64,000 nt of DNA from Streptomyces sp. B21-105 (GTDB taxonomy: Bacteria; Actinomycetota; Actinomycetes; Streptomycetales; Streptomycetaceae), in assembly GCF_036898465.1 (NCBI RefSeq), contig NZ_JARUMJ010000001.1:620001-684000 (forward strand). Reading direction: 5' to 3'. The first letter of the stretch is position 1; each line of letters starts with the position of its first letter. Of this stretch, positions 29,490 through 37,895 are shown one piece after another. A program made the translations under genes and the position numbers. Under the pieces are notes generated by a model. It did not search any database. It was not told where the DNA came from and saw nothing but the letters and a program-made list of their open reading frames with translations.

Positions 29490-29893
29490 GTCCTCCACCT
29501 CCTGTCCGAAAGTGACGGCCCGGAAGGGGCCCGCCACGGCCCGAGTGCCCCACGCCGACGTGCCGACACAGCCTGCCTCGGCGAGGGCCGCCGGCGGCCT
29601 GGTTCCGGAGGGCGGCCGGGGAGCCGTCGCAGCGGGCGGCGGCCGGACGCGTTCAGGGGGCACGTGGACCGGCCGGCCCGGCCGTACGGTCGGGCCGGAG
29701 CCGGACGCCCGCCGGGATGGCGGTCGCGGGCCCGGGCGCGCACCCCTGTCGCCCAGCAGCCTGCCCTCGCGGTCAGCCGTGGTGCACGGCGATTCCGTCC
29801 TGCGGGTGGTTTGCCGACGTGCGGCCGCGCCCGCAGCCGGGACCGCTCGGAGACTTGGCGGGCGCGGCACACTGCCGCCGGGAGGAGGGCCGC
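29490..29893. other. 404-bp divergent promoter region
   Basis: Between hemerythrin (minus) and the decarboxylase (plus). It holds both promoters, the ribosome site GGGAGGAGGG before 29894, and a 26-nt palindrome listed separately. I find no supported small gene. Confidence 0.6.
29673..29698. promoter_or_regulatory. 26-nt palindrome in hemerythrin/decarboxylase intergenic region
   Basis: CCGGCCCG-G-CCGTACGG-T-CGGGCCGG: outer 8-bp arms and an inner 8-bp palindrome, with a single G/T mismatch pair. It is a candidate operator or cruciform in the divergent promoter region. Confidence 0.5.
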
Positions 29894-31819
29894 ATGGCGG
29901 ACAGCAGGGTTCTGGTGGCGGTACGGGAGCACCCACGCGACGAGGGCGCCGGCGCGGAGCAGCTGGTGCGCATCCGCGACGCGATCGAGGCACGGGGGTT
30001 CGAGGTCCGCTGGGCGGTCGACGCCCCCGACGCGGAGGCGGTCCTGCGGACCGAGGCGGGGCTGACCGCGGCGCTGGTCGCCTGGGAGCTTCCGGGACGG
30101 ACGGCCGCCGCCGAGGGCGAGACCGGCGGCGCCGGGGTGCTGCGGGCGATCGGCCGGCGGTTCCGGGACCTGCCGGTCTTCCTCGTCATGAGCGACGACG
30201 GCGTACGGGACCTGCCGCTGTGGGTGTCCGAGTCGGTCGTGGGCTACGTGTGGCCGCTGGAGGACACCCCCGGCTTCATCGCGGGCCGGATCACCACCGC
30301 GGCGGCCGCCTACCGGGAAGCCGTCCTGCCGCCCTTCTTCCGCGCACTGCGCCGTTTCGACGACGCACACGAGTACTCCTGGCACACCCCCGCCCACTCC
30401 GGAGGCGTCGCTCTGCTGAAGTCGCCCGCCGGGCGGGCCTTCCACGACTACTTCGGGGAACGGCTGCTGCGCAGCGACCTGTCGATCTCGGTCGGCGAAC
30501 TCGGCTCGCTGTTCGAGCACACCGGCCCGATCGGCGAGGCGGAGCGCAACGCCGCCCGCGTCTTCGGCTCCGATCTCACCTACTTCGTGCTGCACGGGGA
30601 CAGCACCTGCAACCGGGTGGTCGGCCACTTCAGCGTCACCCGTGACGAGATCGCCCTGGTGGACCGCAACTGCCACAAGTCGGTGCTGCACGGCCTGGTC
30701 GTCTCCGGCGCACGCCCCGTCTACCTCGTCCCCACCCGCAACGGCTACGGGCTGGCGGGACCGCTGCCGCCCGCGGAGCTCGCGGCGGACTCCGTCGCGG
30801 CCCGTATCGCGGCGAACCCCCTGACCGGCGAGGCCCTGTCGCCGGACGCCCGGTACGCCGTCTTCACCAACTCCACCTACGACGGCCTGTGTTACGACGC
30901 CTCGGCGGCGGCCCGGGCGCTCGCCGCGAGCACGCCCCGGCTGCACTTCGACGAGGCGTGGTTCGCCTACGCCCGCTTCCATCCGCTCTACGCGGGCCGG
31001 TACGGCATGTCGGTGGACGAGGAGGCCTTCCCCGGCCCGGACCGGCCGACGGTCTTCTCGACGCAGTCCACGCACAAACTGCTGGCGGCGCTCTCGCAGA
31101 GCGCCATGGTGCACGTGCGGTCCGCGCCCCGGGCGCCCGTCGAACACGACCGGTTCAACGAGGCGTTGATGATGCACGGCACCACCTCCCCCCTCTACCC
31201 GATGATCGCCTCCCTGGACGTGGCGACGGCGATGATGGACGGACCGCAGGGCCGCTGGCTGGTCGACGAGGCCGTCACCGAGGCGGTCCGGTTCCGTCAC
31301 GAGATGGTCCGCGTCCGGCGCCGCATCGAGGAGGCCGGCGACCGGCCGCCGTGGTTCTTCGGGGTGTGGCAGCCCGAGACGGTCACCGATCCGGCCACCG
31401 GAGTCCGCCTGCCGTTCGAGGAGGCATCGCCCGACCTGCTGCGCGGCGAGCCGTCGTGCTGGCATCTGGAACCCGGCGCCGACTGGCACGGCTTCCCGGG
31501 GCTGACGGACGGCTACTGCATGCTCGACCCGATCAAGGTCACCCTGACCTGCCCCGGCGTCGACGCGACCGGGGAGACGGCCGACTGGGGCATCCCGGCT
31601 CGGGTACTCACCGCTTACCTCTCCGCACGGAACATCGTCGTGGAGAAGACCGACAACTACACCACGCTGGTGCTGTTCTCCATGGGCATCACGAAGGGCA
31701 AGTGGGGCACGCTCCTCGACGCCCTGATGGACTTCAAGGCCCTCTACGACCAGGACGCTCTCCTCGACCGGGTGCTGCCCGCGCTGGTCGCCGAGCACCC
31801 CGGCGGTACGCCGGCCTGA
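29894..31819 (+). CDS. Orn/Lys/Arg decarboxylase, N-terminal and PLP domains (frameshifted gene)
   Basis: A 641-residue open frame of a fold-I PLP basic amino-acid decarboxylase. Residues 1 to about 125 are the receiver-like wing domain, then the PLP domain with the HTPAHSGGVALLKSP segment, LHFDEAWFAYARFHP and the Schiff-base Lys in FSTQSTHKLLAALSQ. It would decarboxylate Lys, Orn or Arg to a diamine. The frame stops at 31817-31819, just after AEHPGG. The expected C-terminal domain continues immediately in the +1 frame (31804-32298), so the gene carries a single-base deletion around 31796-31806 (GGCGGTAC instead of an expected GGCCGGTAC). The ATG at 29894 follows GGAGG. Confidence 0.85.
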   Translation: MADSRVLVAVREHPRDEGAGAEQLVRIRDAIEARGFEVRWAVDAPDAEAVLRTEAGLTAALVAWELPGRTAAAEGETGGAGVLRAIGRRFRDLPVFLVMSDDGVRDLPLWVSESVVGYVWPLEDTPGFIAGRITTAAAAYREAVLPPFFRALRRFDDAHEYSWHTPAHSGGVALLKSPAGRAFHDYFGERLLRSDLSISVGELGSLFEHTGPIGEAERNAARVFGSDLTYFVLHGDSTCNRVVGHFSVTRDEIALVDRNCHKSVLHGLVVSGARPVYLVPTRNGYGLAGPLPPAELAADSVAARIAANPLTGEALSPDARYAVFTNSTYDGLCYDASAAARALAASTPRLHFDEAWFAYARFHPLYAGRYGMSVDEEAFPGPDRPTVFSTQSTHKLLAALSQSAMVHVRSAPRAPVEHDRFNEALMMHGTTSPLYPMIASLDVATAMMDGPQGRWLVDEAVTEAVRFRHEMVRVRRRIEEAGDRPPWFFGVWQPETVTDPATGVRLPFEEASPDLLRGEPSCWHLEPGADWHGFPGLTDGYCMLDPIKVTLTCPGVDATGETADWGIPARVLTAYLSARNIVVEKTDNYTTLVLFSMGITKGKWGTLLDALMDFKALYDQDALLDRVLPALVAEHPGGTPA

Positions 31820-32298
31820 CCTTGCGCGAACTGTGCCAGGAGATGCACGACCACCTGCGCACGGCCCGTCTCGTCGATCTGCTGGACACGGCGTTCCAGG
31901 AGCTGCCGGAGCCGGTCGCGCCGCCGCAGCTGTGCTATCAGCGGCTGGTCCGAGGCGGCACCCACCGCGTCAGGCTGGCCGACGCGGCCGGCCGGGTGGC
32001 CGCCGCCATGGTCACCGTCACCCCGCCCGGCATCCCCGTCCTCATGCCCGGCGAGAGCACCGGCGGTCCCGACGGCCCCCTGTTGCGCTACCTCGGCGCC
32101 CTGGAGTCCTTCGACCGCCGCTTCCCCGGCTTCCGCAGCGAGACGCACGGCGTGACCCTCGACCCCGACACCGGCGACTACCTCATCGAGTGCCTGCGCC
32201 CGGCGGCCGACGACGCGACGGCCCCGGCCGCACCCGGGCGACAGGCCGCGGCGCCTGCCCAGCGCGGTCCGGCCGAGGAGGACCGGCTGCTCTCCTGA
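31804..32298 (+). pseudogene. C-terminal domain of the same decarboxylase, out of frame
   Basis: From RYAGLTLRELCQEMHDHL the reading continues in a different frame through GTHRVRLADAAGR, VTPPGIPVLMPGEST and LDPDTGDYLIECLRP to a TGA at 32296. This is the Orn/Lys/Arg decarboxylase C-terminal domain that the upstream 641-residue frame lacks. It has no convincing start codon or ribosome site of its own. Either the locus is a true frameshift pseudogene, there is a sequencing indel, or (least likely) a programmed shift. Confidence 0.8.
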
Positions 32299-32510
32299 CG
32301 GCGGGCGCCAGGCGGGCTCCCCGGCGGTTCGTCCCCGGCGGTTCGTCCCGGTTCTTCCCTCGTCCGCACGTCGGCCGGAACCGGTGCCGTCGGCACGGGG
32401 CAAGAAAAACGCCGCCGGGCCGCCGCTGTTCGTCATGACATCGGCCCGACGCGGGTCCGACCGGCAGAATGGAGGAAGGGACTCACCTGCTAGCCCACCT
32501 GGAGGTATCC

Positions 32511-33503
32511 ATGAGGATGCTGATCAACGTCGCGGAGACCGTGGTCGCGGACGCTCTGCGCGGTATGGCGGCCGCCCATCCCGAGCTGACGGTCGACGTC
32601 GAGAACCGGGTGATCGTGCGGCGGGACGCGCCGGTGGCCGGGAAGGTCGCGCTGGTGTCGGGCGGTGGGTCCGGGCACGAGCCGCTGCACGGCGGGTTCG
32701 TCGGACCCGGGATGCTCTCGGCGGCCTGCCCGGGCGAGGTGTTCACCTCGCCGGTTCCCGATCAGATGCTGCGCGCGGCGGCGGCCGTGGACAGCGGGGC
32801 CGGCGTGCTGTTCATCGTGAAGAACTACACCGGCGACGTGCTGAACTTCGACATGGCCGCCGAACTCGCCGAGGACGAGGGCATCCAGATCGCGAAGGTG
32901 CTGGTCGACGACGACGTGGCGGTGACCGACAGTCTCTACACGGCCGGGCGGCGCGGCACCGGCGCGACGCTCTTCGTGGAGAAGATCGCGGGCGCCGCCG
33001 CCGAGGAGGGCCGGCCGCTGGAGCAGGTCGAGTCACTCGCCCGGCGGGTCAACGAGAACTCGCGCAGTTTCGGCGTGGCGCTCAGCGCCTGCACGACGCC
33101 CGCCAAGGGCAGCCCGACCTTCGAACTTCCGCCCGGCGAACTTGAGTTGGGCGTGGGCATCCACGGCGAGCCGGGCCGGGAGCGGCGGACGATGATGACG
33201 TCCGGTGAGATCGCCGACTTCGCCGTCCACGCGATCCTGGACGATTTCACGCCCCGTAACCCCGTTCTGGTGCTGGTCAACGGCATGGGCGCGACGCCGC
33301 TGCTGGAGCTGTACGGCTTCAACGCCGAGGTGCAGCGCGTGCTGACCCAGCGCGGGGTGCCGGTCGCCCGCACACTCGTCGGCAACTACGTGACGTCCCT
33401 CGACATGGCCGGCGCCTCGGTCACCCTGTGCCAGGTCGACGAGGAACTGCTGCGGCTGTGGGACGCGCCGGTCCGGACCCCGGGGCTGCGCTGGGGCGTG
33501 TGA
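32511..33503 (+). CDS. dhaK: Dihydroxyacetone kinase subunit DhaK
   Basis: A 330-residue dihydroxyacetone-binding subunit of the PTS-dependent DHA kinase. It shows SGGGSGHEPLHGGFVG near residue 49, IVKNYTGDVLNFDMA near 103, and the covalent-substrate His-218 in GVGIHGEPG. With DhaL and phospho-DhaM it turns dihydroxyacetone into DHAP. The ATG at 32511 follows GGAGG by 6 nt. It is the first gene of dhaKLM, 61 bp before dhaL. Confidence 0.96.
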   Translation: MRMLINVAETVVADALRGMAAAHPELTVDVENRVIVRRDAPVAGKVALVSGGGSGHEPLHGGFVGPGMLSAACPGEVFTSPVPDQMLRAAAAVDSGAGVLFIVKNYTGDVLNFDMAAELAEDEGIQIAKVLVDDDVAVTDSLYTAGRRGTGATLFVEKIAGAAAEEGRPLEQVESLARRVNENSRSFGVALSACTTPAKGSPTFELPPGELELGVGIHGEPGRERRTMMTSGEIADFAVHAILDDFTPRNPVLVLVNGMGATPLLELYGFNAEVQRVLTQRGVPVARTLVGNYVTSLDMAGASVTLCQVDEELLRLWDAPVRTPGLRWGV

Positions 33504-33564
33504 GGCGGAGACAGCGGCAACGGAGACAGCAGTCCGGCAGACACCGATTACGCAAGGAGATCCC

Positions 33565-34163
33565 GTGCTCGACGCCGACTTCTTCCGCCGTTGGATGACG
33601 GCGACCGCCGCGTCCGTCGACCGCGAGGCGGACCGGCTCACCGCCCTCGACTCGCCGATCGGCGACGCGGACCACGGCAGCAATCTGCGGCGCGGATTCA
33701 CCGCCGTGACCGCGGCGCTGGAGAAGGAGGCGCCCGCGACGCCGGGCGCCGTCCTGGTCCTGGCGGGACGCCAGCTGATCTCCACGGTCGGCGGCGCCTC
33801 CGGCCCCCTGTACGGCACCTTGCTGCGCCGTACCGGCAAGGCTCTGGGGGACGCCGCCGAGGTCGACGAGCAGCAGTTCGCCGCAGCGCTGCGCGCGGGT
33901 GTCGACGCCGTGTCGCAGCTCGGCGGCGCGACGCCCGGCGACAAGACCATGATCGACGCGCTGGTCCCGGCCGTCGACGCCCTCGCCGAGGGCTTCGCCG
34001 CCGCCCGGTCGGCCGCCGAGCAGGGGCCGAGGCGACGACACCGCTGCAGGCGCGCAAGGGCCGGGCCAGTTATCTGGGCGAGCGCAGCATCGGCCACCAG
34101 GATCCCGGGGCGACCTCGGCGGCGCTGCTCGTCGCCGCCCTCTGCGCGGCCGGCGGGGAGTGA
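33565..34163 (+). pseudogene. dhaL: DhaL, ADP-binding subunit, with apparent single-base frameshift
   Basis: The first about 153 residues are normal Dha[18 protein letters not shown] with the Mg-binding Asp triplet, [17 protein letters not shown], and [20 protein letters not shown]. At 34023-34026 the frame slips. The remaining family sequence ([39 protein letters not shown], stop at 34161) is in the +2 frame, as if one G were lost from a run of G. Without repair the ribosome reads an abnormal Arg-rich stretch and, remarkably, runs in frame into dhaM without a stop. The GTG at 33565 follows AAGGAG. Sequencing error must be excluded. Confidence 0.85.
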
Positions 34164-34170
34164 GGCGACG

Positions 34171-34581
34171 ATGAGCGACCACAGGACGGTGGGAGTCGTG
34201 CTCGTCTCGCACAGCGCGGAGGTGGCCGCGGCCGTGGCCGAACTGGCACGGGGGCTGACGGGCGGCGGCGCGGCCGTGCCGGTCGCCGCGGCGGGCGGCA
34301 CGGAAGGCGGGGGGCTGGGCACCAGCGCCGAGCTGATCTCCGCCGCTGCGGCGTCGGTCGACCGGGGCGCCGGGGTCGCCGTCCTCGCCGATCTGGGCAG
34401 CGCCGTCCTCACGGTCAAGGCGCTGCTCGCCGAGGGCGACGAACTGCCCGGCACGGCGCGCCTGGTGGACGCCCCGTTCGTCGAGGGCGCGGTGGCCGCC
34501 GTGGTCACCGCGGCGGCGGGCGGCGACCTGGACGCGGTGGAGGCGGCGGCCGCGGACGCGTACACGTACCGGAAGGTGTGA
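34171..34581 (+). CDS. dhaM: DhaM, PTS-type phosphocarrier subunit of DHA kinase
   Basis: A 136-residue EIIA-Man-like domain. The phosphorylatable His is in VGVVLVSHSAEVAAAV (residue about 14), followed by ADLGSAVLTVKALL and DAPFVEGAVAAVVTAAAGG. It accepts phosphate from HPr and passes it to ADP on DhaL. Like other short DhaM proteins it lacks fused HPr and EI domains, so it must use the cell's general PTS. The ATG at 34171 comes 8 nt after the intended dhaL stop. Because of the dhaL frameshift it is also in frame with the start of dhaL. Confidence 0.92.
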   Translation: MSDHRTVGVVLVSHSAEVAAAVAELARGLTGGGAAVPVAAAGGTEGGGLGTSAELISAAAASVDRGAGVAVLADLGSAVLTVKALLAEGDELPGTARLVDAPFVEGAVAAVVTAAAGGDLDAVEAAAADAYTYRKV

Positions 34582-34616
34582 CGCGAAGGCGTGACGCAGG
34601 AGAGGCGAGCAGGGAA

Positions 34617-34636
34617 CGGGCCGTGTCCGCGGCCCG
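34617..34636. terminator. Hairpin between dhaM and the convergent chitosanase gene
   Basis: CGGGCCG-TGTCCG-CGGCCCG: a perfect 7-bp GC stem with a 6-nt loop, 36 bp after the dhaM stop and 13 bp past the chitosanase stop. Likely shared terminator. Confidence 0.6.
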
Positions 34637-34648
34637 CCCCCCTGCCGC

Positions 34649-35590
34649 TCACCCGCCCTCCCGGTACACCTCGCCCTTCTTGCCCTTCTGGCCCGCCTCG
34701 CCCTTCCGGCCCGCCTCGCCCTTTTGTCCCCGCTTGGCGGTCCCCTTGCGGGTCCCGTCCGTCCCCGCGTCGTCGGACGGGCCCCAGTCCTCCTCCCAGC
34801 CCGGCGGCCGGACGGCTGTCGTGCCGTCCACGCCGTCCTCGTCGTCCCACGCCGGGGGCAGCGGGGATCCACCGAGGCTTGCGTCCGCCGCATGGACGAA
34901 CTGCCGGGCGAGGCGGTCCCCGACCTCCCCGGCGGACGCGTGGCTCTCGATGGGCGTCGCCCTGGAGTTCTTGAACACGATGTACGTGACGCCGGACGGC
35001 GCGCCGCCGCCGCGCGGGTCGGGGCGGATGCCGAGCGCCTCGGCGGTGGCGTACGAGGCCTCACCGATGATCCCGCGCGGTCCGGTGTCGCCGACCACCG
35101 CGTACACCACCCGGTCCCGGTAGACGACAGCGGCGACCGATCCGCCGCGCACCCCGTGGTCGCGGTGGTCCCAGACGTCGCTCGCGCCCGGCACCACGAT
35201 GTAGGGCAGGGACTCGGCGCTCAGCTGGCGGCCGTCGGACTGCTGGAAGGCCGTGGCGGCGGAGAACAGCGGGTCGGTGCCGCTGTTGCACCGCGGGCCC
35301 GGGCGGCCGTCGCAGTCGATGTCCATGTCGGCCGTCCAGAACACCGCCTCGTCGGTGCCGCAGACCGGGACCGTGGCGGCCGTGCCCTCATCCGTTCGAT
35401 AGCGGCCTCGGGAGACGGGAGCGCAGTCGCGGACCCGGGACCGCAGGTCGGCGGCACGGACGGAGCCCTCCTGACGCGACGCCAGGGCCCCAGGGGCGCC
35501 CGCGGACGCCCGCGCGGCGGCGAACGGGGTGGTGGTCGGGGCCAGCAGGGCGAGGCCTGCCACGGCCAGTGTCAGCGACTGGACGCGCAC
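34649..35590 (-). CDS. Secreted GH75 chitosanase with collagen-like tail
   Basis: A 313-residue exported glycosidase. The signal peptide (VQSLTLAVAGLALLAPTTTP, cleavage near 28-31) is followed by the GH75 (fungal-type endo-chitosanase) core: AVFWTADMDIDCDG holding catalytic acid candidates, LPYIVVPGASDVWDHRDHG, VYAVVGDTGPRGIIGEASY and YIVFKNSRA. It hydrolyses beta-1,4 GlcN bonds in chitosan. The last roughly 30 residues are seven Gly-X-Y triplets (GQK GEA GRK GEA GQK GKK GEV), a short collagen-like, basic tail of unknown use. The GTG at 35590 was chosen for its signal peptide and upstream GAGAGGG; a GTG at 35626 is possible. Confidence 0.88.
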   Translation of the reverse strand: MRVQSLTLAVAGLALLAPTTTPFAAARASAGAPGALASRQEGSVRAADLRSRVRDCAPVSRGRYRTDEGTAATVPVCGTDEAVFWTADMDIDCDGRPGPRCNSGTDPLFSAATAFQQSDGRQLSAESLPYIVVPGASDVWDHRDHGVRGGSVAAVVYRDRVVYAVVGDTGPRGIIGEASYATAEALGIRPDPRGGGAPSGVTYIVFKNSRATPIESHASAGEVGDRLARQFVHAADASLGGSPLPPAWDDEDGVDGTTAVRPPGWEEDWGPSDDAGTDGTRKGTAKRGQKGEAGRKGEAGQKGKKGEVYREGG

Positions 35591-36003
35591 GGTGCGGGAC
35601 CCTCTCGTGGGGGCGTGGACGGACACGCTTTTGACGGGCACTCGGAACAATCTGGTGTCGACCGGGGCGCGCGGCCACTCCAAGAGGGCCGTACGAGGTC
35701 CGCTGCTGACGGATCGGCAGCGCGACAGGGGCCCGGAGACCACGGCTCCGCGGTGCGGTTCGGGCCCCTCGGGCCACTGCGCCGGCGCGGGGACGGCGAC
35801 GACAGCGGTCCGCGCCGTCGGCGTGAACTCGTCCGACGGGCGGGAGAGTTCGGCCGGGACGGGCTTCAGCGTACGTACCTCCCACAAGCGGTCGTGCAGG
35901 GCGGGGCCGGACGGCCGCCCGCCGCCGCTCTCTTGATGTGCTCGCACCATCGCGCCATATTGGTTCGGACCATTGCCGCCGTGCCGGGACGGGAGGCGAC
36001 GCC
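35591..36003. other. 413-bp divergent intergenic region
   Basis: Between the chitosanase (minus) and the FN3 lipoprotein (plus). It holds both promoters, a dre-like inverted repeat at 35959-35974, and the ribosome site GGGAGG before 36004. No small gene is supported. Confidence 0.6.
35959..35974. promoter_or_regulatory. DasR-like (dre) inverted repeat
   Basis: ATTGGTTCGGACCATT shares the TGGT....ACCA core and 11 of 16 positions with the DasR responsive element (ACTGGTCTAGACCACT). It lies 29 bp before the FN3 lipoprotein start and between it and a chitosanase gene, the type of target DasR controls. Confidence 0.4.
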
Positions 36004-37008
36004 GTGCGACGCGTTGCGCTGGGGGCGCTGGGGTGCGCGCTGGTGTCGGCCCTGTCGAGCGGATGCGCGGTCGGCGCGGCCGACGACGACGGCCGCGGCC
36101 CCGGCGCTCCGACCGGTGTGACCGCGGCGGCCGGCAGCGCGACGAGCGTCCACGTCATGTGGAACGCGGTCGCGGCGGATCGGGGGATCCGCGCGTACGA
36201 GGTGTACGTGGGCGCGGAAAGGGCCGGGGACGTGGGCGCGGAGAAGGCCGGGGACGTGCCCGGCGCCACGCACATGCTGGACGTCGTCCGGCTCACGCCG
36301 TCCACCGCGTACGTCTTCACGGTGCGGGCCCGGGACACCGAGGGCCGGCTCGGGCCGCCCAGCCGGGAGGCGCGGGCCACCACCGTGGCGGCCGGGGCCG
36401 GGGACCGCTCGGCGCCGGCCGTGCCGGGCGGGGTGACCGGGCGGGCCGCCGGGAGCCGGGCCGCGCAGCTGTCCTGGTCGGCCTCCGCCGACAACCGGAA
36501 GGTGGTCTCGTACGAGGTCTACCGGGGCGACGTGAAGATCCACGGTGTCGGCGCGGCGCAGACGGCGACGGTCGTCACGGGGCTGCGGCCGGGCACGAGT
36601 TACGCGTTCACCGTCCGCGCCCGGGACGCGGCCGGCAACCTCTCGCCCGCCGGACCGGCGGTGCGGATCACCACGGCGCAGGTTGACGACGAGGGGACGG
36701 ACACCGCGCCCGCGGACTTCCGCGCCAGCAGCCACCGGGGCGCCGACGGCGGCTTCTACATCGATCTGTCCTGGACGCCGCCCCGCGTGGACGGCGTGGT
36801 CACGGAGTACCGGATCCAGCTCGACGGGCGGCCCGCCACCTCGCTGGTGTGGGGCGGGGAACCGCCGCGGGGGACGGCGGCGTACAGCTTCTACGCGGGC
36901 GGACACGCCGGGGTCGCGCACCGGGTGCGGGTGCGGGCCCGGCTGCCGGACGGCGGCTGGGGCGCGTTCTCGGCGGAGCGGACGGTGACGACCGGCCCCG
37001 CCTCGTGA
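36004..37008 (+). CDS. Putative lipoprotein with three fibronectin type III domains
   Basis: A 334-residue surface protein. The signal VRRVALGALGCALVSALSSGC ends in a lipobox-like LSSGC (Cys about 21, non-ideal Ser at -3). Three FN3 domains follow (about 33-125, 135-225, 232-334), each with the typical TAYVFTVRARD / TSYAFTVRARD strand pattern. FN3 modules serve as spacers or binding units in polysaccharide-degrading systems. No catalytic domain is present. The GTG at 36004 follows GGGAGG by 7 nt. A DasR-like site upstream and the divergent chitosanase suggest a role in chitin or chitosan use, which is inference. Confidence 0.82.
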   Translation: MRRVALGALGCALVSALSSGCAVGAADDDGRGPGAPTGVTAAAGSATSVHVMWNAVAADRGIRAYEVYVGAERAGDVGAEKAGDVPGATHMLDVVRLTPSTAYVFTVRARDTEGRLGPPSREARATTVAAGAGDRSAPAVPGGVTGRAAGSRAAQLSWSASADNRKVVSYEVYRGDVKIHGVGAAQTATVVTGLRPGTSYAFTVRARDAAGNLSPAGPAVRITTAQVDDEGTDTAPADFRASSHRGADGGFYIDLSWTPPRVDGVVTEYRIQLDGRPATSLVWGGEPPRGTAAYSFYAGGHAGVAHRVRVRARLPDGGWGAFSAERTVTTGPAS

Positions 37009-37196
37009 GACACACCGGGGCCGTACGTACCGTACCGTCACTGGGCCGTCAGAAGGAGTCCCTCACCTGGTCGGCGGCGGTCCGCGTGCGGGGCGGCACC
37101 GGGGGGCGTTGGCTGCCTCTGAGGCAGCACGGACGAACCCGACCTCGGCGGCGCAAGGGATGTACCGCCAACCGTGCCGCCGCCGGAGGACATCCC

Positions 37197-37736
37197 ATGC
37201 GCATTTCCCGTCTGTTCGTCAGCTCAGGACTGGGCGTGGCGGCCGCCGCCGCGCTGCCCCTCGCCCTGGCCGCCGGGCCCGCCGCCGCCCGGGTGTCGGG
37301 GATCTCGGTCAGCACCACCGGCTCCACCGTGTCGGTGGTGACCAGCGCCTGCACCCAGATCAACGGCAGCTGGGGCACCGCGGCACTGCTCACCAGCCGC
37401 CAGGGGAGCTTCGCCCAGGGTCGCCAGGTGGCCCTGTCCGGCACGGCGGCGAGCCAGTCGGCCGCCTGGTCGGCGGTCTCCCCGGGCACCTATACCGTCG
37501 TGGTCATGTGCTCCAACGGCAGCACCGCGGGCACCCAGTCCGTGATCGTCTCGACGCCGTCCACGCCCGCGCCGACCCCGACGGCCTCGCCCTCACGCGG
37601 CGTCATGGGCGGCCTCGGCGGTGCGGCCCGTGACTACGGCGCCGTCACCATGGCGGTGGGCGGGGCACTGGTGGGGGCCGGCGTCATCGCGGGGACCTGG
37701 CTCCTGCGCCGCCGCTCGAAGCCCTACCGGCTGTAG
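37197..37736 (+). CDS. Secreted/membrane-anchored small surface protein
   Basis: A 179-residue protein with an N-terminal signal (LFVSSGLGVAAAAALPLALA, cleavage near 31 after AAA). The extracellular domain is Ser/Thr/Val-rich with two Cys (SACTQ and VVMCSN) likely forming a disulphide. A Pro/Thr linker (TPSTPAPTPTASPS) leads to a C-terminal transmembrane helix (about 151-170) and a basic tail RRRSKPYRL. The layout suggests display on the cell surface. No domain name is recognised with confidence. The ATG at 37197 follows GGAGG by 7 nt. Confidence 0.85.
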   Translation: MRISRLFVSSGLGVAAAAALPLALAAGPAAARVSGISVSTTGSTVSVVTSACTQINGSWGTAALLTSRQGSFAQGRQVALSGTAASQSAAWSAVSPGTYTVVVMCSNGSTAGTQSVIVSTPSTPAPTPTASPSRGVMGGLGGAARDYGAVTMAVGGALVGAGVIAGTWLLRRRSKPYRL

Positions 37737-37895
37737 TCCGGTCCTACCGGCCGTAGTCCGGTCCACCGGCTGGAGTCCGGCCGCGGATCGGCTGTAGTCC
37801 GGCTGCCGTCCCGCTGCCGCGGTCCGACTGTCGTCCGAACGCGGTCCGACTGTCGCGTCCGGCCGCGGTCCCGGCCCCTCGGCGGCGCGGGCGCC

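Noticed and set aside
29894..32298. Programmed ribosomal frameshift in the decarboxylase
   Set aside because: No slippery heptamer with a downstream stimulatory hairpin is evident at 31796-31806, and the family is not known to use frameshifting; a deletion is simpler.
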